From: Streptomyces sp. AA1529
GTDB taxonomy: Bacteria > Actinomycetota > Actinomycetes > Streptomycetales > Streptomycetaceae
DNA: 64,000 nucleotides
Assembly (NCBI RefSeq): GCF_000280905.1
Contig: NZ_ALAP01000098.1
Coordinates: 1-64,000 of the forward strand
Reading direction: 5' to 3'
Shown: positions 55,959-64,000 of the stretch, piece after piece
How positions within the stretch are numbered: position 1 is the first letter of the stretch
How the letters are laid out: each line of letters opens with the position of its first letter
Notes under the pieces: model-generated
The model's input: the letters and a program-made list of their open reading frames with translations, nothing else
The model's database searches: none
Told to the model about the DNA's origin: nothing
Program-made: the position numbers and the translations under genes

Positions 55959-58652
55959 GTGGCGGGCGAATCCCCCGACAGGTCGGAGCGGGAGAGGTCG
56001 TCGGGGGAGACGACGGGGAGCGGCGGGTCGGTTGCGCGACCCGACGAGACGGCTGAAAAGAAGCCGTCACCGGGCTCCGCAGGGCAGAACGGCGCGGGTA
56101 CGACGACCCAGGACGCCGCACCCTCGGTGATTCCCTCCCCTGCGCCCCCCGCCGGGGAGCCGGACAGCACGACAGGAGCGGACGAGCCGAGCGGGGCGTC
56201 CGGGCCCGCTGAGGATGCTGCGGACTCGGAGGATTCGGCGGAGCCGGACGAGACCGCGGACTCCGACGGCGCCGCGGCGCGGGGCGACGCCAAGGACGAG
56301 CGGCTGAAGTCCGCCGTGGCCGCCTGGGTGTCGGGCGACAGCGCTCCGGAGCGGCCGGACGGCACCTCGGACGGCGCAGGCGATGCCCCGGACGGTGCCT
56401 CGGACGGCGGGGACCGCGACGCCGCCGGGAGGGCCGGGAAGGCTGCCGACGGTGTTTCCGGCACCGATCTGCCCCACCGGCCGAAGCCGGAGGGCGAGAC
56501 GGCCGCGGACGCCTCCGCGGGCACCGCCTCGGGAGCTGCCGCGGACAAGGGCGCCGACGCGGCGGCACCGGCCGCGCAGGGCGACGCGCCGACCGCCATG
56601 TTCGGCGTCGTCCGGCGCGCAGGCGACACCGCGGACAAGAGCGACGACACCGCGGCCGCCGACCGTGCCGAGCGGTTGACCTCGGCCTTCTTCGGGTCCT
56701 CCAAGGGCGCCGGAGAAGCCGGGGACGGCGGCGAGGCCGACGGGGCCGACGGGGCCACCGGGAACGGTGGCCGCGCGAAGGCCGTCGACCAGCCGACCGC
56801 CGTCTTCCGCACGCCGGACACGAAGCCGGGCGAGGGGCCCGCCGGTGTCGACGGCGGCAAGAGAGCGGCCCGGCCCGAGCAGCCCGGAGGAAAGGGTTCG
56901 GCTGCCCCCGCGGGCGCCCCCGACCCCCGCGCACGGGGCGGCGAGAGCGACACGGCCGGCGAGAACGGCAAGGCCGACGAGGGCAAGGCCGACGAGGACC
57001 GCAAGGCCGCGAAGGGCGACGGGGAGGCCCGGCGGGACGGATCCGCCGAGGGCCGGACCGGCGCCTCGGAGCCGGACGCCGAGCGGACCAGCCAGTTCGT
57101 GCCGCTCCGGTCCACGGACGAGCCCCGGACCGCCGCCCAGCCGGCCCCGCCGGAGGCGGAAGCCGCCGCGGCGGCTCCCGGCAGACCGGCGTCGCCTCCG
57201 GCGCCCCCCGCCGCCACCACGGCGAACCCGTGGGCGACTGCCTCGGCCGCGCCGCCCGCCGCGGGCACGTCCGGCACGCAGGCACCGGCACCGAGCCCGG
57301 CGGAGAGCGAGCCCGAGCGCACCCGGCAGCAGCCGATGCCGGGCAGCCCGGAGGCGGCGGGGAGCGGTGGCGGTCAGCAGCAGCCGCTGGACCTGCTGGC
57401 GCAGCTCACCAACAGCCCGCCGCCGCCCGAGACGCCGATGCGCACCTTCACCCGCCGGTTGAAGATCTGGACGCCGCTGGTGCTGCTCCTCGTCGTGGTC
57501 TTCGTCGTCGTGCAGGCGGTGCGCCCGCTGCCGGATCCGGAGCTGTCGATGACGGCTTCCGGCACGTACACCTTCAAGGGCTCCGAGCCCGCCATGCCCT
57601 GGCCCTCCGAGGGGCAGGCGGTGATCGACGTGGACGGTCTCGGTTCGTTCGGCAGCCACGGCAAGCAGAAGCCGGTGCCGATCGCGAGCGTCGCGAAGGT
57701 GATGACCGCCTACGTCATACTGCGCGATCACCCGGTCAAGAAGGGCTCGAAGGGCGAGATGATCCCTGTCGACCAGAAGGCCGAGGACGAGGCGGGGCTG
57801 AGCGCGCAGAACGAGTCGACCGTCAAGGTCGAGGCCGGTGACAAGATCACGCAGCGCGAGGCGCTCGACGCCATCATGATCGCCTCCGCGAACAACGTGG
57901 CCCGGCTGCTGGCGCGTTGGGACGCCGGGTCGGAGAAGGCGTTCGTGAAGAAGATGAACGCGGCCGCCGAGGACCTGGGCATGACCAACTCGCACTACAC
58001 CGACCCCAGCGGACTGACCGCCTCGACGGTGAGCACCGCCGCCGACCAGGTCAAGCTGGGCAAGAAGGTGATGGAGAGCCCGCTGTTCCGCGAGGTGGTG
58101 CGGCAGCCCTCCTACCAGGACGCCAACGGCAAGAACCAGTCCAACTGGAACAGGCTGGTTCCGATGGACGGTGTCGTGGGCATCAAGACGGGCACGACGA
58201 CCAAGGCGGGCGGCAATCTGCTGTTCGCGGCGGAGAAGGAGATCGGAGGCACCAAGCAGTTGATCATCGGCGCGGTGCTGGGCCAGTACCAGCCCTCGAT
58301 CCTGGACACCGTGCTCGCAGCGAGCAAGAAGCTGATCGATGCCGGCCAGGACGCGCTCACCGCGCGGAAGGTGGTCGAGAAGGGCCAGGTCGTCGGCTAT
58401 GTGGACGATCAGTTGGGCAATCGGACCCCCGTGGTGGCCACCAAGGACGTGACCGCCGTGGGCTGGCCCGGCCTCAAGGTGAAGCTCGCACTGACCGACA
58501 GCGGGAAGGCGATCCCGCACGAGGCCGGTCCGGGCACCAAGGTCGGCAGCCTGACCGCCGGTGACGGTCCGGGCCAGGTCAAGGTGCCCGTCGCGCTGCA
58601 GGACGACCTGACGGAGCCCGGGTTCGGGGACAAGCTGGCCCGCGTCGGCTGA
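55959..58652 (+). CDS. D-alanyl-D-alanine carboxypeptidase (S11) with long cytoplasmic extension
   Basis: The 897-residue protein is an SxxK peptidase that trims peptidoglycan stem peptides. The SxxK motif is S577-VAK (PIASVAKVMTAYVI), the SxN motif is IMIASANNVARLLARW and the KTG motif is VVGIKTGTTTKAGG. A single transmembrane helix WTPLVLLLVVVFVVVQAV lies near 502-523, so the peptidase is outside and the N-terminal 500 residues, very rich in Gly/Ala/Asp/Glu/Ser and apparently disordered, are cytoplasmic. GTG 55959 has AGGAGG upstream. This long extension is unusual for the family. Confidence 0.9.
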   Translation: MAGESPDRSERERSSGETTGSGGSVARPDETAEKKPSPGSAGQNGAGTTTQDAAPSVIPSPAPPAGEPDSTTGADEPSGASGPAEDAADSEDSAEPDETADSDGAAARGDAKDERLKSAVAAWVSGDSAPERPDGTSDGAGDAPDGASDGGDRDAAGRAGKAADGVSGTDLPHRPKPEGETAADASAGTASGAAADKGADAAAPAAQGDAPTAMFGVVRRAGDTADKSDDTAAADRAERLTSAFFGSSKGAGEAGDGGEADGADGATGNGGRAKAVDQPTAVFRTPDTKPGEGPAGVDGGKRAARPEQPGGKGSAAPAGAPDPRARGGESDTAGENGKADEGKADEDRKAAKGDGEARRDGSAEGRTGASEPDAERTSQFVPLRSTDEPRTAAQPAPPEAEAAAAAPGRPASPPAPPAATTANPWATASAAPPAAGTSGTQAPAPSPAESEPERTRQQPMPGSPEAAGSGGGQQQPLDLLAQLTNSPPPPETPMRTFTRRLKIWTPLVLLLVVVFVVVQAVRPLPDPELSMTASGTYTFKGSEPAMPWPSEGQAVIDVDGLGSFGSHGKQKPVPIASVAKVMTAYVILRDHPVKKGSKGEMIPVDQKAEDEAGLSAQNESTVKVEAGDKITQREALDAIMIASANNVARLLARWDAGSEKAFVKKMNAAAEDLGMTNSHYTDPSGLTASTVSTAADQVKLGKKVMESPLFREVVRQPSYQDANGKNQSNWNRLVPMDGVVGIKTGTTTKAGGNLLFAAEKEIGGTKQLIIGAVLGQYQPSILDTVLAASKKLIDAGQDALTARKVVEKGQVVGYVDDQLGNRTPVVATKDVTAVGWPGLKVKLALTDSGKAIPHEAGPGTKVGSLTAGDGPGQVKVPVALQDDLTEPGFGDKLARVG

Positions 58653-58842
58653 ACCATTCCGTGCCGCACTGCGTCCCCCGTTCCGGTCGGCATTTCCGGC
58701 TCACGGCTCGCCCGAGCCCCGCGCGACCCGCGGCGTATGCGCCGCAGCGCGTGGGGCAGGGGGCGAGCGCGGGGGTGTCGTCCGGTAACGTCGTGCGGAT
58801 CTGTGCCGCACATCCGTACGGGGAGGACTGGGAGAGAGCGCA

Positions 58843-60990
58843 GTGGCCACTGTGCACCCATCGCGGACGCCGGAGTCGGAGCCTGACCCCGGCGCCGGTG
58901 AGATAGCCGGGAGTCCGGGCGTGGACGACGCCACGGGCACCGTTCGCACACCCGTTCCCGGGCAGCGCCCGGAGCGGAAGCAGCCGGTGCCGGAAGGCGA
59001 AACGGCCGAGAGCGCGGCGGTTGCGGACCGGTCCGCAACCGCCCCGGAGACCTCCGGCGGCGGGACGGACGAGACCTTCGGGGCCGCGGCCGGCCGCGAG
59101 GACTCCGCAACCGGGACCGGCGGCGAGGACTCCGGGACCGGTTCGGGGACGGGGCCCGGCGCGGAGACGCGCACCGCCTCGGAGCCCCCCGGGCACGGCA
59201 CGGACACCGCGTCGCCGGGCGGGGCCCGGCAGCGTCGCCGCCAAGCGGTCACCCGGCCGCTCCCCGTCGTCGGCATCACGCTGGCCGTCGCGGTGCTCCT
59301 CCATCTGCTCTGGCTGTGGTTCCTCGCCAGCGGCGGCGGCGACCTGGCCGCGCAGGACGCCTGGGCCGAGTTCGCGGGCGAGCACCCGGGCTCCGCCTAC
59401 AACCTCGCCTGGTACGGCGGGCTGCACCCCTTCTCCTACAGCGTCATCTCGCCCTACCTGATGGCCGTCATCGGGGTCCGCACCACGCTGATGGTCTCCG
59501 GAGTGCTGTCGGCGGGCCTGCTGTCGCTGCTGCTCGCCCGCACGGTGTCTCGGCCGCTGGTGCCCTCGCTGTGGGGCGCCTTCGCCTTCGCGTGCAACGC
59601 CGCCTCCGGGCGGGTCACCTTCGCGCTCGGGGTGCTGTTCGGGCTCGGGGCCGTGGCGGTCGTGTGGACCTGGCCGGCCCGCTGGCGCGGCGGGCGGGCG
59701 AGCCGGCCCGCGCGGTACACGCGGGCGGCGCTCGCGGTGCTGCTGGCCGCGCTGGCGACGGCGGCCAGCCCGGTCGCCGGGCTGTTCCTGGAGGTGGTGG
59801 CCGCCTCGCTGCTGCTGGCCCGCCGGCCCGCCGCGATGTTCGCGGTCGCCCTCCCGCCCCCGGCGGTCGTGGCCTGCTCGGCGCTGCTCTTCCCGTTCAC
59901 CGGTGTGCAGCCGATGCCGTTCGTGTCGCTGATCTTCCCCGTCCTGGGCGCCGTCGCCGTCGTCCTGCTGGTCCCCAGGAGCTGGACGGCGGTGCGGGTC
60001 GGGGGCGCCATCTACACCCTGGGCATCGTGCTGACCTGGGCGATCCCCTCGCAGGTCGGCTCCAATGTGGAACGGCTGGGGCTGCTGTTCGGCGGTGTGG
60101 CGCTGCTGGCGGCCGTGCCGATCGTGGTGGGGCAGGGATGGCAGCCGTGGAAGTCCCGCCGCGGACTGGCCATGGCGCTGGCGCTGCTGGTGACGTTCGG
60201 CTGGCAGATCGGCAAGCCCACCTGGGACGTACTGCACACCACGCCCGACACCGACTGGTCCCGCGAGCTGAAACCGCTGCTCACCCAGCTCAGGAAGGCG
60301 GAGGCCGACCGGGCCCGGGTCGAGGTCGTGCCGGTCAACAGCCATCGGGAGGCGTCGGCCCTCGCGCCGTACGTCAACCTGGCCCGCGGCTGGAACCGGC
60401 AGGCCGACCTGGAGCGCAACCCGCTCTTCTACGAGAAGGACCTCAGCCCCGAGCGCTACCACGCCTGGCTGCGGCGCTGGGCCGTGCACTACGTCGTCCT
60501 CCCCGCCGACCCGCCCGACATCGCCGGGGGCGTCGCCGAGGCCAAGCTGGTGGGGGAGGGCCAGCCGTATCTGAAGGAGATCTGGTCCGACGACAGCTGG
60601 CGGCTCTTCCGGGTCAAGGATCCGGTGCCGCTGGTCGACGCCTCCGCGTCGGTGGAGCGCGCCGACGCGGAGAGCGTGACCGTGCGGGTGCGGGAGAGCG
60701 GGCGCGTGCTCGTGCGGGTGCCCTACTCGCCGTGGCTCGGACTCGTCGACGCGGACGGCGACCGGGTGGCGCCGCCCTCCCACGACGGCGAGAACCTCAA
60801 CGGCTGCCTGCGCAAGGCCGAGCCCACCTTCGGCGGCCCGCCCCCGGAGGGGCAGGACAAGCCGGTCCTGGACACCTGGACGGTGCTGGACGCGCCGCGC
60901 CCGGGGGTCTACCGGATCGCGGCCCCCTACAAGCTGCCGCGCGGTACACCGTGCCCCGAGAACGAGGACGACGGGGACTCCGGCGACTGA
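58843..60990 (+). CDS. Large polytopic membrane protein, MFS- or GT-C-like
   Basis: The 715-residue protein has a 130-residue disordered N-terminus, about ten transmembrane helices (for example VVGITLAVAVLLHLLWLWFL, LMVSGVLSAGLLSLLLART) with short loops including an HPFSYSV segment, and a soluble C-terminal part of about 250 residues with a VHYVVLPADPPDI segment. The layout resembles GT-C glycosyltransferases or related mannosyltransferases more than classical MFS transporters, but I cannot assign a reaction. GTG 58843 has GGAGAGAG upstream. Confidence 0.75.
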   Translation: MATVHPSRTPESEPDPGAGEIAGSPGVDDATGTVRTPVPGQRPERKQPVPEGETAESAAVADRSATAPETSGGGTDETFGAAAGREDSATGTGGEDSGTGSGTGPGAETRTASEPPGHGTDTASPGGARQRRRQAVTRPLPVVGITLAVAVLLHLLWLWFLASGGGDLAAQDAWAEFAGEHPGSAYNLAWYGGLHPFSYSVISPYLMAVIGVRTTLMVSGVLSAGLLSLLLARTVSRPLVPSLWGAFAFACNAASGRVTFALGVLFGLGAVAVVWTWPARWRGGRASRPARYTRAALAVLLAALATAASPVAGLFLEVVAASLLLARRPAAMFAVALPPPAVVACSALLFPFTGVQPMPFVSLIFPVLGAVAVVLLVPRSWTAVRVGGAIYTLGIVLTWAIPSQVGSNVERLGLLFGGVALLAAVPIVVGQGWQPWKSRRGLAMALALLVTFGWQIGKPTWDVLHTTPDTDWSRELKPLLTQLRKAEADRARVEVVPVNSHREASALAPYVNLARGWNRQADLERNPLFYEKDLSPERYHAWLRRWAVHYVVLPADPPDIAGGVAEAKLVGEGQPYLKEIWSDDSWRLFRVKDPVPLVDASASVERADAESVTVRVRESGRVLVRVPYSPWLGLVDADGDRVAPPSHDGENLNGCLRKAEPTFGGPPPEGQDKPVLDTWTVLDAPRPGVYRIAAPYKLPRGTPCPENEDDGDSGD

Positions 60991-61074
60991 GCCGCACCGA
61001 GATGTACTGAGCCGTACCGAGCCGTACCGAGGCCTATCGCTGCGGGGAGCCGGCGGGGACGGCGTCCCGGGCCG

Positions 61075-61458
61075 TCATTCGCCGCCGTAGTGCCGGGTGA
61101 TGATCTCCAGGACGTGTCCGTCCGGGTCGAGCCAGTAGACACCGCGGCCCCCGTCGTTGCGGTTGATCTCACCGGGGCGGGTGCGCGTCGGGTCGGCGTA
61201 GTAGGTGAGCCCCGCCTCCTCGATCCGGCCGAAGACGAGGTCGAACTCCTCCTCGGAGACGAGGAAGGCGTAGTGCTGCGGCGTGATCGGGTTCTTCCCC
61301 GCGTCGGCGAAGTCGAGCGCCACGTCGTTCGCGGTGACCACCGGCAGGAACGGGCCGAACTGGGGCCGCACCTCCAAGCCCAGCAGATCGGCGAGGAACT
61401 GCGCGGACCGCTTCTTGTCGCTGGCGTACACGATCGTGTGGTTGAGCTGGACCGGCAT
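61075..61458 (-). CDS. VOC-family protein (glyoxalase/bleomycin-resistance fold)
   Basis: The 127-residue protein shows the VOC fold: VQLNHTIVYASDKKRSAQFL, ADLLGLEVRPQFGPFLPVVT and VYWLDPDGHVLEIITRHYGG with the metal-ligand Glu. The first His-type ligand is in NHT. The substrate is unknown. ATG 61458 has AAGGAG 7 nt upstream. Confidence 0.9.
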   Translation of the reverse strand: MPVQLNHTIVYASDKKRSAQFLADLLGLEVRPQFGPFLPVVTANDVALDFADAGKNPITPQHYAFLVSEEEFDLVFGRIEEAGLTYYADPTRTRPGEINRNDGGRGVYWLDPDGHVLEIITRHYGGE

Positions 61459-61594
61459 CCCGTGTCTCCTTCTGGATCGGGTATGGGCCGGGGCCCGGTG
61501 TCCGGTACCCGGTAGGCCCCTCGCCCGGTACAACTCCGGTTCCGGCGCCGGAATGCCGGGGTCCGCCCCGGACCTTGGTCGTAGGACCGCGGAC

Positions 61595-62347
61595 TCAGCC
61601 TCCGCCCGCGCGGCCGTGCCCCTTCCCGCGCTCGTCCCCGTTCCCGCGCTCGTCCCCGTTCCCGTGCCCGTCCCCGCTCCTGCGCTCGTGCTCGTGCTCG
61701 TCCCCGTTCCCGTGTCCGTCCCGGCCCCCGCCCTCGGCCAGCCGGCGGACGATCCGGCGCAGCTGTTCGGTGTAGAACTCCCGGAACTCCGAGGACGCCG
61801 GGTCCATGCCGAGCACCGAGCGGACCGTCTGCGGGGTCACCGCGGGGGTGGCGACGGCGCCCATCAGCAGCAGGAGGACGGCGCCGGGATCGAGCTCCGC
61901 CGCGATCTCGCCCGCCTGCTTGCGGCGTTCCATGTCCGACAGGTCCTCGCGTTCGGCCTCCGGCTCCGCGCCCGTCAGCCCCGTCCAGGCGGACAGCCGG
62001 GGGCCGCGGGGGTCGTCGAGGGCCAGGTGCAGATAGCGCGCCATCACCTCGTCCAGCGGTGCGTCCGGCCGGTTGAACGTCTCCTCGCGCCGGGCCCAGC
62101 GCCGGTTCAGCGCGTTCCACAGCCCTTCCTTGCCGCCGAAGTGGTAGGCGATCAACTGCTTGTTGAGTCCCGCCCGGTCGGCGATGTCCTGGACCCGGGC
62201 GCCGGCGTACCCCTTGGCGGCGAACTCGTCCATCGCCGCGTCCAGCAGCCGTCGGCAGGAGCGCTCGGGGTCGAGCTTGCGCTCCTCGGCGCGTGGCGCA
62301 CGGCGCGGGCGGCGGGAGTCGGGCGGGGGTGCGGATGCGTCGCTCAC
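61595..62347 (-). CDS. TetR-family regulator with repetitive C-terminus
   Basis: The 250-residue regulator has a TetR HTH (CRRLLDAAMDEFAAKGYAGA, RVQDIADRAGLNKQLIAYHF, GGKEGLWNALNRRWARREET). The C-terminal 40 residues repeat (D)GHGNGDE and GNGDERG, encoded by short tandem repeats at about 61612-61735. It is divergent from an NmrA-type gene, with an inverted repeat between them. GTG 62347 has TACGCT 7 nt upstream (62355-62360), leaderless style. Confidence 0.88.
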   Translation of the reverse strand: MSDASAPPPDSRRPRRAPRAEERKLDPERSCRRLLDAAMDEFAAKGYAGARVQDIADRAGLNKQLIAYHFGGKEGLWNALNRRWARREETFNRPDAPLDEVMARYLHLALDDPRGPRLSAWTGLTGAEPEAEREDLSDMERRKQAGEIAAELDPGAVLLLLMGAVATPAVTPQTVRSVLGMDPASSEFREFYTEQLRRIVRRLAEGGGRDGHGNGDEHEHERRSGDGHGNGDERGNGDERGKGHGRAGGG

Positions 62348-62395
62348 GAGGTCCAGCGTAGCCGCAGCTCCAGCTGGTTCATCTATTCGGTTGAT

Positions 62396-62419
62396 TTCTT
62401 CATCCAGTTGGTTGAAGAA
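62396..62419. promoter_or_regulatory. TetR operator candidate between the divergent genes
   Basis: TTCTTCA-TCCAGTTGGT-TGAAGAA, a 7-10-7 inverted repeat in an AT-rich spacer, upstream of both genes. Confidence 0.5.
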
Positions 62420-62540
62420 TGTGTGGCGGGGCGTCCCGCTGCCGCAGGAGCCGGAACGGGCCCCGTGTCGGAAGCCAACGCCGTACGGCCGCCGAGGTGT
62501 CGGCAGCGCCGTACGAGCCGTCGTAGCAAGGGGGAACAGC

Positions 62541-63392
62541 ATGATTCTGGTGACCGGAGCGACCGGGAACGTCGGCCGACCGCTCGTCGAGCGCCTCACC
62601 GCCACAGGACACAAGGTCCGCGGTCTGACGAGGTCCCCGGACCGCGCCCGGCTGCCCGACGGCGCCCTACCGGTCGCGGCCGACGACCTCGGCGCCGCAC
62701 TGGACGGCGCAGACGCCGTCTTCCTGAACCCCGCCGCGTTCTGGCGCGGCACCGGCGAACTGCTGCGGCTGGCGTCCGAACGCGGAGTGCGGCGGGTGGT
62801 GACCCTGTCCTCGTCCTCGGTCGTGTCCTCGGCCATGCCGCTGGAGCCGGACAACCCCATCGCCGAGCACCACCGGACGATGGAGGCCGAGGTGGAGGAG
62901 GCCGCGGCAGCCGCCGGTATGGCGTGGACCCACCTGCGGCCCGGCGCGTTCGCCACCAACACCCTCGCGTGGGCGGAGTCCCTGCGGCGGGACGGCGTAC
63001 TGCGCGCCGCCTACGCCGGAGCGCACGCGGCGCCCCTCCACGAGGACGACATCGCCGCTGTCGCCGCCCTCGCGCTCACCGGGGAGCTGGCGGGCGACGG
63101 CCCCACCCCCGTGCTGACCGGCCCCGAATCGCTGACCCAGGAGGACCAGCTCCGACTCCTCGCGGAGGCGACCGGGCGGAGTCTGCGGTTCGAGGAGATT
63201 CCGCACGCGGAGGCCCGCGCCGACATGATCGCCGCCGGTACGCCGGGTGAGTTCGCCGATGTCCTGCTCCAGCTCGCCGCGTGCTCGGTCGACGTCCCCG
63301 CGGAGGTGTCACCGGGAGTCGAGCAGCTCACCGGCAGCCCCGGACGCAGCTTCGCGCAGTGGGCCCGCGACCACGTGGCGGACTTCCGCTGA
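62541..63392 (+). CDS. NmrA-family NAD(P)-binding protein
   Basis: The 283-residue protein starts with the Rossmann motif MILVTGATGNVGRPLVERL and continues as an NmrA/SDR-type fold (GADAVFLNPAAFWRGTGELL, RRVVTLSSSSVVSSAMPLEP, MAWTHLRPGAFATNTLAWAE). Members are NAD(P)H sensors or quinone oxidoreductases. It is probably controlled by the divergent TetR. ATG 62541 has AAGGGGGAA upstream. A 11-bp hairpin terminator follows. Confidence 0.9.
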   Translation: MILVTGATGNVGRPLVERLTATGHKVRGLTRSPDRARLPDGALPVAADDLGAALDGADAVFLNPAAFWRGTGELLRLASERGVRRVVTLSSSSVVSSAMPLEPDNPIAEHHRTMEAEVEEAAAAAGMAWTHLRPGAFATNTLAWAESLRRDGVLRAAYAGAHAAPLHEDDIAAVAALALTGELAGDGPTPVLTGPESLTQEDQLRLLAEATGRSLRFEEIPHAEARADMIAAGTPGEFADVLLQLAACSVDVPAEVSPGVEQLTGSPGRSFAQWARDHVADFR

Positions 63393-63487
63393 CCCGTGGA
63401 GGGCTTCCGCCGAAGTGCGCCGTCGCCTCCCGTGCGGGGCGCGCGGAGGCGGCGGGCACCTGCGGCCGGTACCCGTGCGGCCACTTG

Positions 63488-63513
63488 TGCGGCCACCCGT
63501 GCGGGTGGCCGCA
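63488..63513. terminator. Bidirectional hairpin between converging genes
   Basis: An 11-bp perfect stem (63488-63498 with 63503-63513) with a GTGC loop, between the NmrA-like gene and the minus-strand VOC gene. Confidence 0.7.
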
Positions 63514-63522
63514 GGCCGCCGC

Positions 63523-63927
63523 TCAGCCCTGGAGGGCAGCCGGGTCCATCCACATGACCTCCCAGATGTGGCCGTCCGGGTCGGTGAAGGAGCGCCCGTA
63601 CATCGGGCCCTGCTCCATCGGGTCACCGTGCGCCGCCGCCCCGGCCGCCAGAGCGGAGTCCACCAGCGTGTCGACGTCCGCGCGGCTGTCGGCCGACAGG
63701 CACACCAGCACCTCGCTGGTCCGCGCGGTGTCGGGGATCTCCCGCTGCGAGAAGGACGTGAAGAACGGCTCCACCAGCAGCATCACGAAGATGTCGTCGC
63801 TCACCACCATGCAGGTGGCGTTCTCGTCCGTGAACTGCGGGTTGAAGGAGAAACCGCATGCGGTGAAGAACTCGACGCTGCGGTCCAGGTCCTTCACCGG
63901 CAGGTTGACGAAGATCTTCCGGGACAT
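63523..63927 (-). CDS. VOC-family protein
   Basis: The 134-residue protein begins MSRKIFVNLPVKDLDRSVEF and shows FTACGFSFNPQFTDENATCM and GRSFTDPDGHIWEVMWMDP. This glyoxalase-like subgroup is common in Streptomyces; the substrate is unknown. ATG 63927 has AGAGG 7 nt upstream. It is the last complete gene in the window. Confidence 0.9.
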   Translation of the reverse strand: MSRKIFVNLPVKDLDRSVEFFTACGFSFNPQFTDENATCMVVSDDIFVMLLVEPFFTSFSQREIPDTARTSEVLVCLSADSRADVDTLVDSALAAGAAAHGDPMEQGPMYGRSFTDPDGHIWEVMWMDPAALQG

Positions 63928-64000
63928 GGTGTGCCTCTTCTCTGCGCTGCTCCGCGCGTTCGGGCGCCACTCGGCGACGCCCCTCGGGACCGTCCCTCCT

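Noticed and set aside
1-64000. CRISPR arrays, tRNA and rRNA genes, prophage
   Set aside because: No regularly spaced identical repeats, no tRNA-like T-loop/anticodon arrangement and no phage structural genes were found on reading both strands.

Overview
The window looks like a piece of core chromosome from a Streptomyces or a very close relative. The sequence is very GC-rich with strong third-position GC. It carries genes typical of that genus: the AfsK/AfsS/AfsR secondary-metabolism regulators, a five-gene conservon (cvnABCDE), a fused F420-precursor synthase (FbiC), DmdR1/DtxR-type iron regulation, two XRE(DUF5753)/DUF397 modules, and mycothiol-type and leaderless-gene features. No rRNA, tRNA or CRISPR array was seen.

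Layout. 1-2.8 kb: the end of a TPR protein, then an ATPase/XRE/DUF397 module and a small secreted protein. 2.8-7.3 kb: an accessory block bounded by two 52-bp near-identical terminator hairpins. It contains an IS256-family element with recognisable terminal inverted repeats that appears to carry a P-loop kinase as passenger, plus a luciferase-like monooxygenase and an orphan gene. 7.3-21.7 kb: housekeeping genes (citrate synthase, pdxH, PAS/GAF sensor, SIS protein, dmdR1, alpha/beta hydrolase, primase-like protein, TPR regulator, proline-rich membrane protein, purU). A very small minus-strand gene with a perfect 15-nt Shine-Dalgarno match lies at 9.7-9.9 kb. 21.8-25.8 kb: an ECF sigma factor with a fused zinc-binding anti-sigma/MDMPI protein, a STAS protein and another HATPase. 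26-31.3 kb: a GlxA-type regulator, flavoproteins and a GNAT enzyme. 31.6-41.7 kb: the afs region (TetR, afsK, membrane proteins, a small secreted peptide, afsS, afsR). 42-46.4 kb: the conservon with its CYP157-like P450. 47.2-58.7 kb: fbiC, ADP-ribosylglycohydrolase, PhzF/LysR pair, second XRE/DUF397 module, GPP34 protein and a D,D-carboxypeptidase. 58.8-64 kb: a large membrane protein, two VOC proteins and a TetR/NmrA divergent pair.

How the genes work together. AfsK phosphorylates AfsR in S. coelicolor, and AfsR switches on afsS; here afsS lies just downstream of afsR behind an 11-bp-spaced direct repeat that resembles an AfsR/PhoP site. The cvn genes form one overlapping operon (membrane ATPase, Roadblock protein, DUF742 protein, Ras-like GTPase, P450). 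The ECF sigma factor and its anti-sigma overlap by 4 nt. Several genes show a TAnnnT (or near) box 6-7 nt before the start codon and are probably leaderless.

The most noteworthy items are the tiny minus-strand gene at 9685-9913, the kinase-carrying IS at 3037-4877, a small secreted peptide whose C-terminus repeats the AfsS NNH motif, and an alpha/beta hydrolase that lacks its nucleophile behind a LexA-like box. All calls come from reading the sequence; family names and S. coelicolor comparisons come from general knowledge and were not searched.
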